DNA from: Smithellaceae bacterium
Lineage (GTDB): Bacteria > Desulfobacterota > Syntrophia > Syntrophales > Smithellaceae
Direction: 5' to 3'
Length of the DNA stretch: 30,114 bases
NCBI GenBank assembly: GCA_028701435.1
Contig: JAQVQT010000004.1
Location: 1 to 30,114 of the forward strand
The number at the start of each line of letters is the position of its first letter. Within the stretch, counting starts at the first letter, position 1. The position numbers and the translations under genes are program-made. The notes under the pieces were generated by a model. It ran no database searches. It was not told the origin of the DNA and saw only the letters and a program-made list of their open reading frames with translations. Of this stretch, positions 23,777 to 30,114 are shown in pieces.

Positions 23777-26398
23777 ATGAGCGAAGAAACGCCCACGGCA
23801 GCCGGCCGGCAGGAAGAAGAATATTACGCCGGCTGTATTTACGACGAGCAGGACCTGTGGCGCTTTCGTCCCGCCAAAGCCTATCTTTCGCGGGTTTCCA
23901 TCGCCGACGAGAACGTCCACGCCCTGAAAGAATTGGCCGGCCGCGGCGCGGTGGTTTATGCCATCAAGCAAAGAAGCAAACTCAACAGCCTGATTCTTGC
24001 CGAGATCGCGGCGCGCAAGGGTCTGCCCCTGCCGGTTTACAGCCACGGCGTCAATATGTCTTTCTGGCAGCCGCTCTCCAAGATGATGAAGTTTCTCTGG
24101 TCGTCTTTCCTGCGCCGCTTCAGACAAAATGCGCTCGCCCGCCAGGGGAAACTGGACTTCCTTGCCGGAAAAGTTGCCGCCCGGAAAAGCGTCATCATTC
24201 ATCTGGGAGAGTCGGAATTCATCCAAAGCCGGGCCGCCGAGGACGCCATCGCCGGCCTGATGAAGCTGCAGGCCGGCCTTTCCTTTCCCGTCTATATCGT
24301 GCCGGTGCTGGTGGCTTACGGCCGGCGAAGGGAGAAAGAAGACGAAAGCCTGTTCAATATCCTTTTCGGTCAGACGGAACAAACGGGAACGCTCCGTCGT
24401 CTCATCACCTTCATGCGCTATTCCAAGCAGGCCTTTATCCTTCCCGCCGAGCCGGTTCATCTGGCGGAGTATCTGTCGGCAAACAGTCATTTGACCCACA
24501 ACGAACTCGTGATGGATTTGCGCGGAGAACTGATTGACCGGATCGAAGAGGAAAAGACATCCGTGGTCGGGCCGGAACTGAAATCGCGTGAAGCCGTGAT
24601 CGGGATGGTCATGCACGACACGAAACTGAACAGATTTCTGGATGATTACGCCCAAAAATCTAAAAAAGACCGGACCGCTCTGGCCCGGGACGCCAGGCGC
24701 TATCTGCATGAGATTGCGTCGGATTACCGGGAAACGTTTGTTGAGCTGTGGGACAAGGTTCTGACCTGGCTGTGGAACACGGTGTATGACGGCGTATCCA
24801 TCGACTCCGAAGGGTTGGCCAACGTCCGAAATTTGTCCAAGAAAATGCCTTTTGTCATCATCTCCTGCCATCGCAGCCATATTGATTATCTTCTGTTGTC
24901 GTATGTCTTTTACAAAAATAATATTCAGCTGCCGTTTATTGCCGCGGGAAATAATCTTTCTTTTTTCCCGATGGGCTATATTTTCCGACGGTCCGGAGCG
25001 TTTTTTCTGAGGAGGAGCTTTCGCGGCAACGAGGTTTATGGAGAGGTCTTTTCCAAGTACATGGCCACACTGCTCAAGGAAGGCCTCCCGCTTGAGTTTT
25101 TCATTGAAGGCGGCCGAAGCCGGACCGGAAAAATGGTGATCCCCAAATACGGACTTCTGTCCATGATCATACAGGCCTATCAGGACAAGTATTGCGAAAA
25201 TCTGGCCGCGGTGCCCGTGTACATCGGCTACGACCGCGTGATCGAGGAAAGGTCCTATCTGCAGGAGCTCTCCGGCGCGCCGAAGGTCCAGGAAAATACC
25301 GTTGAAATCATCAAGTCCACGAACATCCTGCGCAAACGATACGGCCGCGTTTATGTCAACATCGGCGAACCGATCATTTTGAAGGACTATCTGGCCGCTC
25401 AGGAGAAGTCCATGGATGAGATGACCGTGGAAGAGCGCCAGAGCCTTTACCGGAAAATCGGCTACGAAGTGGTGCTGGAGATCAATAAGGTTTCCGTGGT
25501 CACGCCGTTCGCGCTGGTGGCCTCCGGCCTGTTGAGTCATGACCGGCGCGGCATATCCCATGAGGAGTTACGGGGCATCTTAAACGAATTTTACGAATAT
25601 CTCTCCACCCGGCAGGTGAAGTTTACCGACACCTTCGCGAACCGGGACCGGGCCATCACGGATGCCTTGAATATCTTTGATGCGACGGATATTATTTCCA
25701 AGATTGAAGCCGATGAAGAGGAAGAGGAAATGCAGGAAGTGGTCTATTCCCTCACCGACGCAAAAAGGCTGAATCTGGAGTATTATAAAAACAACATTCT
25801 TCATTTTTTCATTCCCCTGTGCTTTATGGCGACCTCCATGGTCAAAAACCCTGAAGACTCCATGTCGCTGGCCAAGGTTATGGGAGACTACAGGTTTCTG
25901 AAGGGGCTTTTGTGGAACGAGTTTATTTTTGACGAGAACCGGGAGGATGCCGAAGACGTACAGGAAGTTCTGACCTACCTGCACTCGAGATCCATGATTC
26001 TGACCTCGAGGCGCGACGGAGAAGCCTGGGTAGAAATCAAAAGCAGGGGAGGGGTCAGGCTCAAACCCTTTACCGGCCTGATTCACAACTATCTCGAATC
26101 CTACTGGATCGTCATTCGCAGTCTGGTGTATCTCAAGAAAAAGCCGCTCTCAAAGAAAGAATGGCTGGCCAAGATCCGTTCGCTGGGAGACCGGATGTTC
26201 CGCAAGGGGGAAGTCCTGCGCGCCGAAGCCTTGTCGCAGGCCAACTATCAGAACGCCATGCTGTTTCTGGAAAGCGCGGAAATGATTGTTTCCCAGGCGC
26301 GGGAAGAAAAAGGAGGCAAAAGGGAAACTCTTTACAGCCTGGCGAACAACCGGGCGCAACTGGAAGTGTTGAGGCGACGACTGTTCAAATTCCTGTAA
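23777..26398 (+). CDS. plsB: Glycerol-3-phosphate 1-O-acyltransferase PlsB
   Basis: An 873-residue membrane-associated acyltransferase for the first step of phospholipid synthesis: acyl-CoA or acyl-ACP plus glycerol-3-phosphate to lysophosphatidate. The catalytic HX4D is H365-RSHI-D370 in CHRSHIDYLLLSY, followed by GAFFLRRSF and FFIEGGRSRTGK (441-452), the set of acyltransferase blocks typical of PlsB. It is longer than the E. coli protein of about 807 residues. The large N-terminal and C-terminal parts show no obvious extra domain. GGAGAG precedes the ATG, 48 bases after ptsI, so it probably shares the PTS transcript. A terminator closes the unit at 26407. Confidence 0.92.
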   Translation: MSEETPTAAGRQEEEYYAGCIYDEQDLWRFRPAKAYLSRVSIADENVHALKELAGRGAVVYAIKQRSKLNSLILAEIAARKGLPLPVYSHGVNMSFWQPLSKMMKFLWSSFLRRFRQNALARQGKLDFLAGKVAARKSVIIHLGESEFIQSRAAEDAIAGLMKLQAGLSFPVYIVPVLVAYGRRREKEDESLFNILFGQTEQTGTLRRLITFMRYSKQAFILPAEPVHLAEYLSANSHLTHNELVMDLRGELIDRIEEEKTSVVGPELKSREAVIGMVMHDTKLNRFLDDYAQKSKKDRTALARDARRYLHEIASDYRETFVELWDKVLTWLWNTVYDGVSIDSEGLANVRNLSKKMPFVIISCHRSHIDYLLLSYVFYKNNIQLPFIAAGNNLSFFPMGYIFRRSGAFFLRRSFRGNEVYGEVFSKYMATLLKEGLPLEFFIEGGRSRTGKMVIPKYGLLSMIIQAYQDKYCENLAAVPVYIGYDRVIEERSYLQELSGAPKVQENTVEIIKSTNILRKRYGRVYVNIGEPIILKDYLAAQEKSMDEMTVEERQSLYRKIGYEVVLEINKVSVVTPFALVASGLLSHDRRGISHEELRGILNEFYEYLSTRQVKFTDTFANRDRAITDALNIFDATDIISKIEADEEEEEMQEVVYSLTDAKRLNLEYYKNNILHFFIPLCFMATSMVKNPEDSMSLAKVMGDYRFLKGLLWNEFIFDENREDAEDVQEVLTYLHSRSMILTSRRDGEAWVEIKSRGGVRLKPFTGLIHNYLESYWIVIRSLVYLKKKPLSKKEWLAKIRSLGDRMFRKGEVLRAEALSQANYQNAMLFLESAEMIVSQAREEKGGKRETLYSLANNRAQLEVLRRRLFKFL

Positions 26399-26406
26399 CC
26401 CCATGC

Positions 26407-26447
26407 AAAAAGGCCATATTCCCATCTCGGAACTATGGCCTTTTTTT
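26407..26447 (+). terminator. Bidirectional terminator between plsB and eno
   Basis: AAAAAGGCCATA (26407-26418) pairs with TATGGCCTTTTTT beginning at 26434; an inner TTCC/GGAA pair can extend the stem. A- and T-tracts flank it, and the two neighbouring genes converge on it. Confidence 0.88.
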
Positions 26448-26462
26448 CGTTTTGCCACCCGA

Positions 26463-27773
26463 TTATTTCCTTTTTGTGGTCATCACTTTTTTCAGGTTGT
26501 AGAAGGCTTCTTTGCCGCGGTAGCATGCCGCGTCGCCCAGTTCTTCTTCGATGCGCATCAGTTGGTTGTACTTTGCCAGCCGGTCCGTGCGGGACAGCGA
26601 TCCGCTCTTGATCTGGCCGCAATTGGCGGCGACGGCGATATCCGCCATGAAGGTGTCTTCCGTTTCGCCGGAGCGGTGTGAAACCACACAGGTGTAGCCG
26701 CATTCCCTGGCGCGGCTCATGGTCTCCAGCGTTTCCGTCAGCGTTCCGATCTGGTTGAGTTTGATCAGAATGGAGTTGGCGATGCCCAGCTCGATGCCTT
26801 TGTTGAGGCGTCGGACGTTCGTGACAAAGAGGTCGTCGCCGACGATCTGGATTTTGCCGCCCAGTTCATCCGTCATCAGCTTCCAGCCTTCCCAGTCGTC
26901 TTCCGCCAGACCGTCTTCGATGGAGAGGATCGGGTATTTGGCGACCAGATCGGCGTAGAATTTCACCAGTTCCTCGGAAGACTTCCGGGGCTTGGCTTCC
27001 GCCGCCAGAATGTATTTTCCCTTTTCATAAAAGGAGCTCGCCGCGCAATCCAGGGCGATATAAATGTCCTTCCCCGCCTTATAGCCCGCTTTTTCAATGG
27101 CCGTCATGATGCACGCCAGGGCTTCCTCATTCGATTTCAGATTCGGGGCGAATCCGCCCTCATCGCCGACCGATGTGTTCAGGCCTTTGCCTTTCAGCAC
27201 GGCTTTCAGGGTGTGAAAAACTTCGGCATTCATGCGGATGCCTTCCTTGAAATTGGGGGCGCCGACCGGCAGGATCATGAATTCCTGAATGTCCACGTTG
27301 TTGTCGGCATGCTGCCCGCCGTTGAGAATATTGGACTGCGGAATCGGCAGGACATTGGCGTTGACGCCGCCCAGGTAGCGATACAGCGGCAGGCCGGAAA
27401 TATCCGCGGCCGCTTTGGCGGCAGCCATCGAGACGGACAAAATAGCGTTGGCGCCGAGTTTGCCTTTGTTGGGGGTGCCGTCGAGTTCGATCATGGCGAA
27501 ATCGATGTCTCGCTGATGGCGGCAGTCCATGCCGATAATTTCCGGAGCGATCTTGTGCAAGACATTTTTGACGGCCGTCTCCACGCCTTTTCCATTGTAT
27601 CTTTTCTTGTTGCCGTCGCGCAACTCCAGCATTTCATGCTCTCCGGTGGAAGCGCCGGACGGAACGGCGGCTCTGGCGGTGATGCCCGCTATGGTTGTAA
27701 CTTCGGCTTCGACGGTTGGATTTCCGCGGGAATCCAGGATTTCTCTGGCATGAACATTAATGATTTCAGGCAT
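26463..27773 (-). CDS. eno: Enolase
   Basis: A 436-residue phosphopyruvate hydratase that interconverts 2-phosphoglycerate and phosphoenolpyruvate in glycolysis and gluconeogenesis. The N-terminus has INVHAREILDSRGNPTVEAE, the signature ILIKLNQIGTLTETLETM lies near the C-terminus, and SHRSGETEDTFMADIAV carries active-site residues. Length is normal. AAGGAGG lies a few bases upstream of the ATG, a strong site. A single-gene unit with promoter at 27797-27825. It makes the phosphoenolpyruvate that the neighbouring enzyme I uses. Confidence 0.97.
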   Translation of the reverse strand: MPEIINVHAREILDSRGNPTVEAEVTTIAGITARAAVPSGASTGEHEMLELRDGNKKRYNGKGVETAVKNVLHKIAPEIIGMDCRHQRDIDFAMIELDGTPNKGKLGANAILSVSMAAAKAAADISGLPLYRYLGGVNANVLPIPQSNILNGGQHADNNVDIQEFMILPVGAPNFKEGIRMNAEVFHTLKAVLKGKGLNTSVGDEGGFAPNLKSNEEALACIMTAIEKAGYKAGKDIYIALDCAASSFYEKGKYILAAEAKPRKSSEELVKFYADLVAKYPILSIEDGLAEDDWEGWKLMTDELGGKIQIVGDDLFVTNVRRLNKGIELGIANSILIKLNQIGTLTETLETMSRARECGYTCVVSHRSGETEDTFMADIAVAANCGQIKSGSLSRTDRLAKYNQLMRIEEELGDAACYRGKEAFYNLKKVMTTKRK

Positions 27774-27796
27774 ATGGCAACCTCCTTTTTGTTTGC

Positions 27797-27825
27797 TTCA
27801 TAACAGAGATGCCGGGCGATTTCAA
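27797..27825 (-). promoter_or_regulatory. Promoter of eno (minus strand)
   Basis: Read on the minus strand: TTGAAA (27825-27820), a 17-base spacer ending in TGT, TATGAA (27802-27797). Extended -10 with a better hexamer than the other candidates. Transcription would start about 17 bases before the eno ATG, just ahead of the ribosome site. Confidence 0.6.
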
Positions 27826-27975
27826 GGCGAAGTTCCCCGCATGAAAAATGGCGAAGAAGGGATCAGGACTCTGAAAATCAATTCCATGAAGAAATCTATT
27901 GACAAAACGAGGGAAAAGTAGGAAAAAATAACCCCTTTTTAAAATGATGGTAACATTTATTTCATGGAGGATGAT

Positions 27976-28884
27976 ATGAAAAAACGCGTGCAAATCATTA
28001 TAGCGTTTGTACTGATTATGCTAATGGCCATCCCGTATCCGTTGTATGCCGCCACGGTGGGCAAGTTCACCTCGGTGGTGGGCAATGTCGTTCTGACAAG
28101 GGACGGCAAGGATTACAGGGCTGTGGTCAATTCAGCCGTCAACGAGAAGGACCTCATCGTAACGGGTGACGGCGCTTCGGCGGTGATGTCGTTTACCGAC
28201 GACAGCACGATCACTCTGTCTCCAAAGACGCGAATGCAGGTCAGAGAATTCGGCATGGAGGGAAAAGCCAGAAAGGGAATCTTTTCACTGTCGATTGGAA
28301 AACTGGTGGCCAATGTAACCAAATTTATCGGCGGGAACAACAAGTTTGAAGTTCATTCGCCGACAGCCGTCTGCGGTGTTCGCGGCACATTGTTCGGGTT
28401 GGAAGTAGCCATGGTCGGAACCGTCATGACGACGACCGCGACCTGTACGACGGGCGCCCTGTCCGTTTCCGCTTTGTCGGCGACCGGCGCTATCGTGGCG
28501 ACTTCCGGCATTGTTGCGGGACAGACGGCCGTTATTACTTCTACGGGCATCACCGTCGGCGCGGCAGGAGCCGCTGCAGGCGCGGGAACCGCGGCTACAA
28601 CCACGGCCGGCACAACCGGCGCGGCCGGTACGGCGGGTACGACGGGAGCCGCAGGAGCTGGCGCGGCGGGAACAACCGGTGCTGCGGGAGCCACGGGAGC
28701 TGCGGCAGGTACCGCAGGAGCCGGAGCGGCGGGAGCAGCCAGTGGAGCGGCAGCGGCAGCCGGTATCGGCGCGGGGACGATCGCCACTACAGCGGCAGTG
28801 GCGGCCGCGGCGGTCGCGGCAGTGGTTGCGACAACGGGTAAGACAGATCCTACCCCCACGCATACGACGACCACTCACCATTAA
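27976..28884 (+). CDS. Secreted FecR-domain protein with Gly/Ala/Thr-rich tail
   Basis: A 302-residue exported protein. Signal peptide 1-25 (LYA|AT). FecR domain about 32-165: VVGNVVLTRDGKDY, GASAVMSFTDDSTITLSP, then AVCGVRGTLFGLEV. Residues 195-265 are a low-complexity Gly/Ala/Thr tail with G-x-x periodicity; 265-290 are Ala/Val-rich and could form a membrane segment; the end is PTPTHTTTTHH. Two cysteines lie in the FecR part (AVCGVRGT and TATCTTG), absent at the matching sites of the FecR protein at 11420. There is no sigma factor gene nearby. GGAGG at 27966-27970 supports the ATG at 27976 over 27964. It stands alone between the eno promoter and a terminator. Its function is unknown. Confidence 0.82.
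   Translation: MKKRVQIIIAFVLIMLMAIPYPLYAATVGKFTSVVGNVVLTRDGKDYRAVVNSAVNEKDLIVTGDGASAVMSFTDDSTITLSPKTRMQVREFGMEGKARKGIFSLSIGKLVANVTKFIGGNNKFEVHSPTAVCGVRGTLFGLEVAMVGTVMTTTATCTTGALSVSALSATGAIVATSGIVAGQTAVITSTGITVGAAGAAAGAGTAATTTAGTTGAAGTAGTTGAAGAGAAGTTGAAGATGAAAGTAGAGAAGAASGAAAAAGIGAGTIATTAAVAAAAVAAVVATTGKTDPTPTHTTTTHH
28558..28840 (+). repeat. Degenerate GC-rich repeat coding the Gly/Ala/Thr tail
   Basis: The DNA is made of imperfect repeats of GGM-GCS-GS-type triplets (GGC GCG GCC GGT, GGA GCC GCA GGA and similar) that encode runs such as GTTGAAGAGAAG and GAAGATGAAAG. Copies differ at wobble positions. The length could change by slippage or recombination. Confidence 0.6.
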
Positions 28885-28918
28885 GGACAAAATCTATATT
28901 CATTGGATGAAAAACATC

Positions 28919-28957
28919 CCCCTTTCACCGGCCAGCGCTGGTGAAAGGGGATTTTTT
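28919..28957 (+). terminator. Strong terminator after the FecR gene
   Basis: CCCCTTTCACC (28919-28929) pairs with GGTGAAAGGGG (28940-28950), 11 pairs with a ten-base loop, followed by A and six T (28952-28957). It separates the FecR gene from the PP-loop gene that starts at 28977. Confidence 0.9.
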
Positions 28958-28976
28958 ATATCCGGGAAGCGCCGGC

Positions 28977-29726
28977 ATGACAAAAAAAGATTCCAAATTG
29001 TTTCTGCATCTGAAAAAGTGGCTGGAAAAAGCGGTTCTGGACCATTGCATGATTGAAGAAGGAGACCGGGTGCTGGTCGGTGTTTCCGGCGGGGCGGACA
29101 GCTTCGCGCTTTTGGATCTGCTCGACTCACCGATGATCTTTGTTCCGCGATTTTCCTTTATCGCTGTTTATGTTGACATGGGTTTTGACCAAAACTTTAC
29201 GGCCTATCTGGCGCTGGAAAAATACCTGCAGACGCATCAATACCCGTATGTTATGGAAAAAACAGACATTGGGACGCTGTCCCATTCGGATTTCAACCGG
29301 AAAAATCCCTGTTTTCTGTGTTCCCGCTTGCGCCGCAAAAGAATTTTTGAAATTGCCGATGAACAGGGCTGCAACAAAATTGCCTTTGCCCACCATCGGG
29401 ATGATATCATTGAAACGCTTTTGCTCAACATTTTTTTCGGCCGGGAAATCAGCACCATGATGCCGAATCAGTCTATCTTTGGAGGAAAACTCCATATGAT
29501 CCGTCCTCTGGCGTATTTGAGCGAGGACCTTCTCAAAAAGTATGCTCGGGAGCGTCAGTTTCCCCAAGTGGAAAACGCCTGCCCAACCAGCGGAAATTCG
29601 CGGCGGAGCTATATCAAAAGATTGCTGGATCAGCTCGAAGTTGACAATCCGGACATTCGTCACAATATTTATACCGCCATGAGCCACGTAAAACCGGATT
29701 ATCTGATGATAAAACCGAAAAATTAA
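28977..29726 (+). CDS. TtcA-like tRNA 2-thiolation enzyme (PP-loop ATPase)
   Basis: A 249-residue PP-loop protein. The ATP pyrophosphatase motif is S37-GGADS-42 in VGVSGGADSFALLDLL. A C112-x2-C115 pair in NPCFLCSRLRRKRIFE and a third cysteine C202 in NACPTSG match the three ligands of the [4Fe-4S] cluster in TtcA. TtcA thiolates C32 of some tRNAs, so this is the best guess; the TtcA family has several subgroups with other or unknown targets, and this protein is shorter than the E. coli enzyme. The ATG at 28977 lies after the terminator at 28919-28957; an upstream in-frame ATG (28941) would start inside that stem and was not chosen. smpB follows after 14 bases. Confidence 0.82.
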   Translation: MTKKDSKLFLHLKKWLEKAVLDHCMIEEGDRVLVGVSGGADSFALLDLLDSPMIFVPRFSFIAVYVDMGFDQNFTAYLALEKYLQTHQYPYVMEKTDIGTLSHSDFNRKNPCFLCSRLRRKRIFEIADEQGCNKIAFAHHRDDIIETLLLNIFFGREISTMMPNQSIFGGKLHMIRPLAYLSEDLLKKYARERQFPQVENACPTSGNSRRSYIKRLLDQLEVDNPDIRHNIYTAMSHVKPDYLMIKPKN

Positions 29727-29740
29727 TATAGAATCACACC

Positions 29741-30114
29741 ATGACAAAAGAAAACACAGCTCATAAACTCATCGCATCGAACAAGTTTGCGAGGGTCAAT
29801 TACGACATCGACGATATTTATGAAGCGGGCATCGTTCTGTCCGGAACCGAGGTCAAGGCGCTGCGCGCCGGCAAGGCCAACCTCAAGGACAGCTACGCCG
29901 TCGTCAATGACAACGAAGTCTATCTGCGGGAGCTTCATATCAGCCACTACGATTTCGGCAACCGGGCCAATCATGAGCCGCTTCGGCCGCGCAAACTGCT
30001 TTTGCACAAACGCGAGATCAAGAAACTCTACGGCAAATCGCGGGAAAAGGGTCTTTCGATTATTCCGATGAGGATGTATTTTAAAAACGGCATGGTGAAG
30101 GTGGAAATCGGCGT
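29741..30114 (+). CDS. smpB: SsrA-binding protein SmpB (3' end outside window)
   Basis: The first 124 codons of the tmRNA-binding protein that brings tmRNA to stalled ribosomes. Diagnostic: NKFARVNYDIDDIYEAGIVL, SGTEVKALRAGKANLKDSYA, HISHYDFGNRANHEPLRPRK, LLLHKREIKKLYGKSREKG. SmpB is usually 150-160 residues, so about 30 are missing at the window edge; no defect is seen in what is present. There is no strong ribosome-binding site, so it may be coupled to the gene 14 bases upstream. The tmRNA gene (ssrA) is not in the window. Confidence 0.95.
   Translation, partial: MTKENTAHKLIASNKFARVNYDIDDIYEAGIVLSGTEVKALRAGKANLKDSYAVVNDNEVYLRELHISHYDFGNRANHEPLRPRKLLLHKREIKKLYGKSREKGLSIIPMRMYFKNGMVKVEIG

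Noticed and set aside
22053..25561. Long minus-strand open frames opposite ptsI (547 codons) and plsB (616 codons)
   Set aside because: Shadow frames of well-identified genes; no ribosome site, no domain, and codon composition mirrors the coding strand.
27899..27927. TTGACA at 27899-27904 as a promoter for the second FecR gene
   Set aside because: No acceptable -10 lies 16-19 bases downstream and there is no TGn element. TGGTAACAT at 27948-27956 is another -10-like site but lacks a -35 and is very close to the ribosome site.
28600..28745. Collagen-like protein in the FecR tail
   Set aside because: G-x-x triplets occur but slip phase at GAGAAG and contain no proline, so a collagen triple helix is not supported.
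28353..28874. Pro/Ala/Val-rich minus-strand frame opposite the FecR tail
   Set aside because: It is the antisense of the Gly/Ala/Thr repeat; such repeats give open frames on both strands by composition.
1..30114. CRISPR array, phage, transposon or defence system
   Set aside because: No regularly spaced repeats, no integrase or transposase, and no attachment-site duplication next to the tRNA gene were seen.

Overview
This window is a dense, mostly house-keeping stretch of a Gram-negative bacterial chromosome. Gene content and order suggest a member of the former Deltaproteobacteria (Desulfobacterota), perhaps Syntrophales-like. The grounds are the run thrS-infC-rpmI-rplT-pheS-pheT-ihfA-merR, a PxxKW-type cysteine-rich protein, a mannose-family PTS IID next to HPr and enzyme I, periplasmic FecR-domain proteins and a PlsB-type acyltransferase. 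The taxon is inferred from synteny and protein character, not from a database search. No phage, insertion sequence, CRISPR array or replication origin was seen. No gene-free stretch exceeds 300 bases; the longest are 20650-20913 and 27774-27975, and both hold divergent promoters.

Layout. 87-7329 (+): argS, an inner-membrane SPOR-domain protein, then the translation/RNA cluster ffh, rpsP, khpA, rimM, trmD, rplS, rnhB, yraN. 7375-9717 (-): a two-gene cassette making UDP-glucuronate and then UDP-xylose. 9785-12768 (+): rsmI, a small lipoprotein, a secreted FecR-domain protein and pgsA. 12829-20322 (+): a tRNA-Val(GAC) with its own promoter and terminator, then thrS, infC (AUA start codon), rpmI, rplT, pheS, pheT, ihfA and a MerR-type regulator, closed by a strong terminator. 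20371-20649 (-): the PxxKW cysteine-rich protein. 20914-26398 (+): PTS IID, HPr, enzyme I and a large glycerol-3-phosphate acyltransferase (plsB). 26463-27773 (-): enolase. 27976-28884 (+): a second secreted FecR-domain protein with a long Gly/Ala/Thr tail. 28977 to the end (+): a TtcA-like PP-loop enzyme and smpB, which runs off the window.

How the parts fit. Most genes serve translation: synthetases, ribosomal proteins, initiation factor 3, tRNA and rRNA modification, signal recognition and trans-translation. A second theme is the envelope: phospholipid synthesis (plsB, pgsA), nucleotide sugars, a SPOR protein, a lipoprotein and two FecR-domain proteins. Enzyme I and enolase both touch phosphoenolpyruvate.

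The less ordinary points are the infC AUA start, a recurring promoter form (TTGA.. box, exactly 17 nt, TGn before a weak TA-only -10) found five times at gene starts, a PTS branch that shows IID-HPr-EI without the other permease subunits, and two FecR-domain proteins with no sigma/anti-sigma partner. I did not see a clearly new defence or mobile system.
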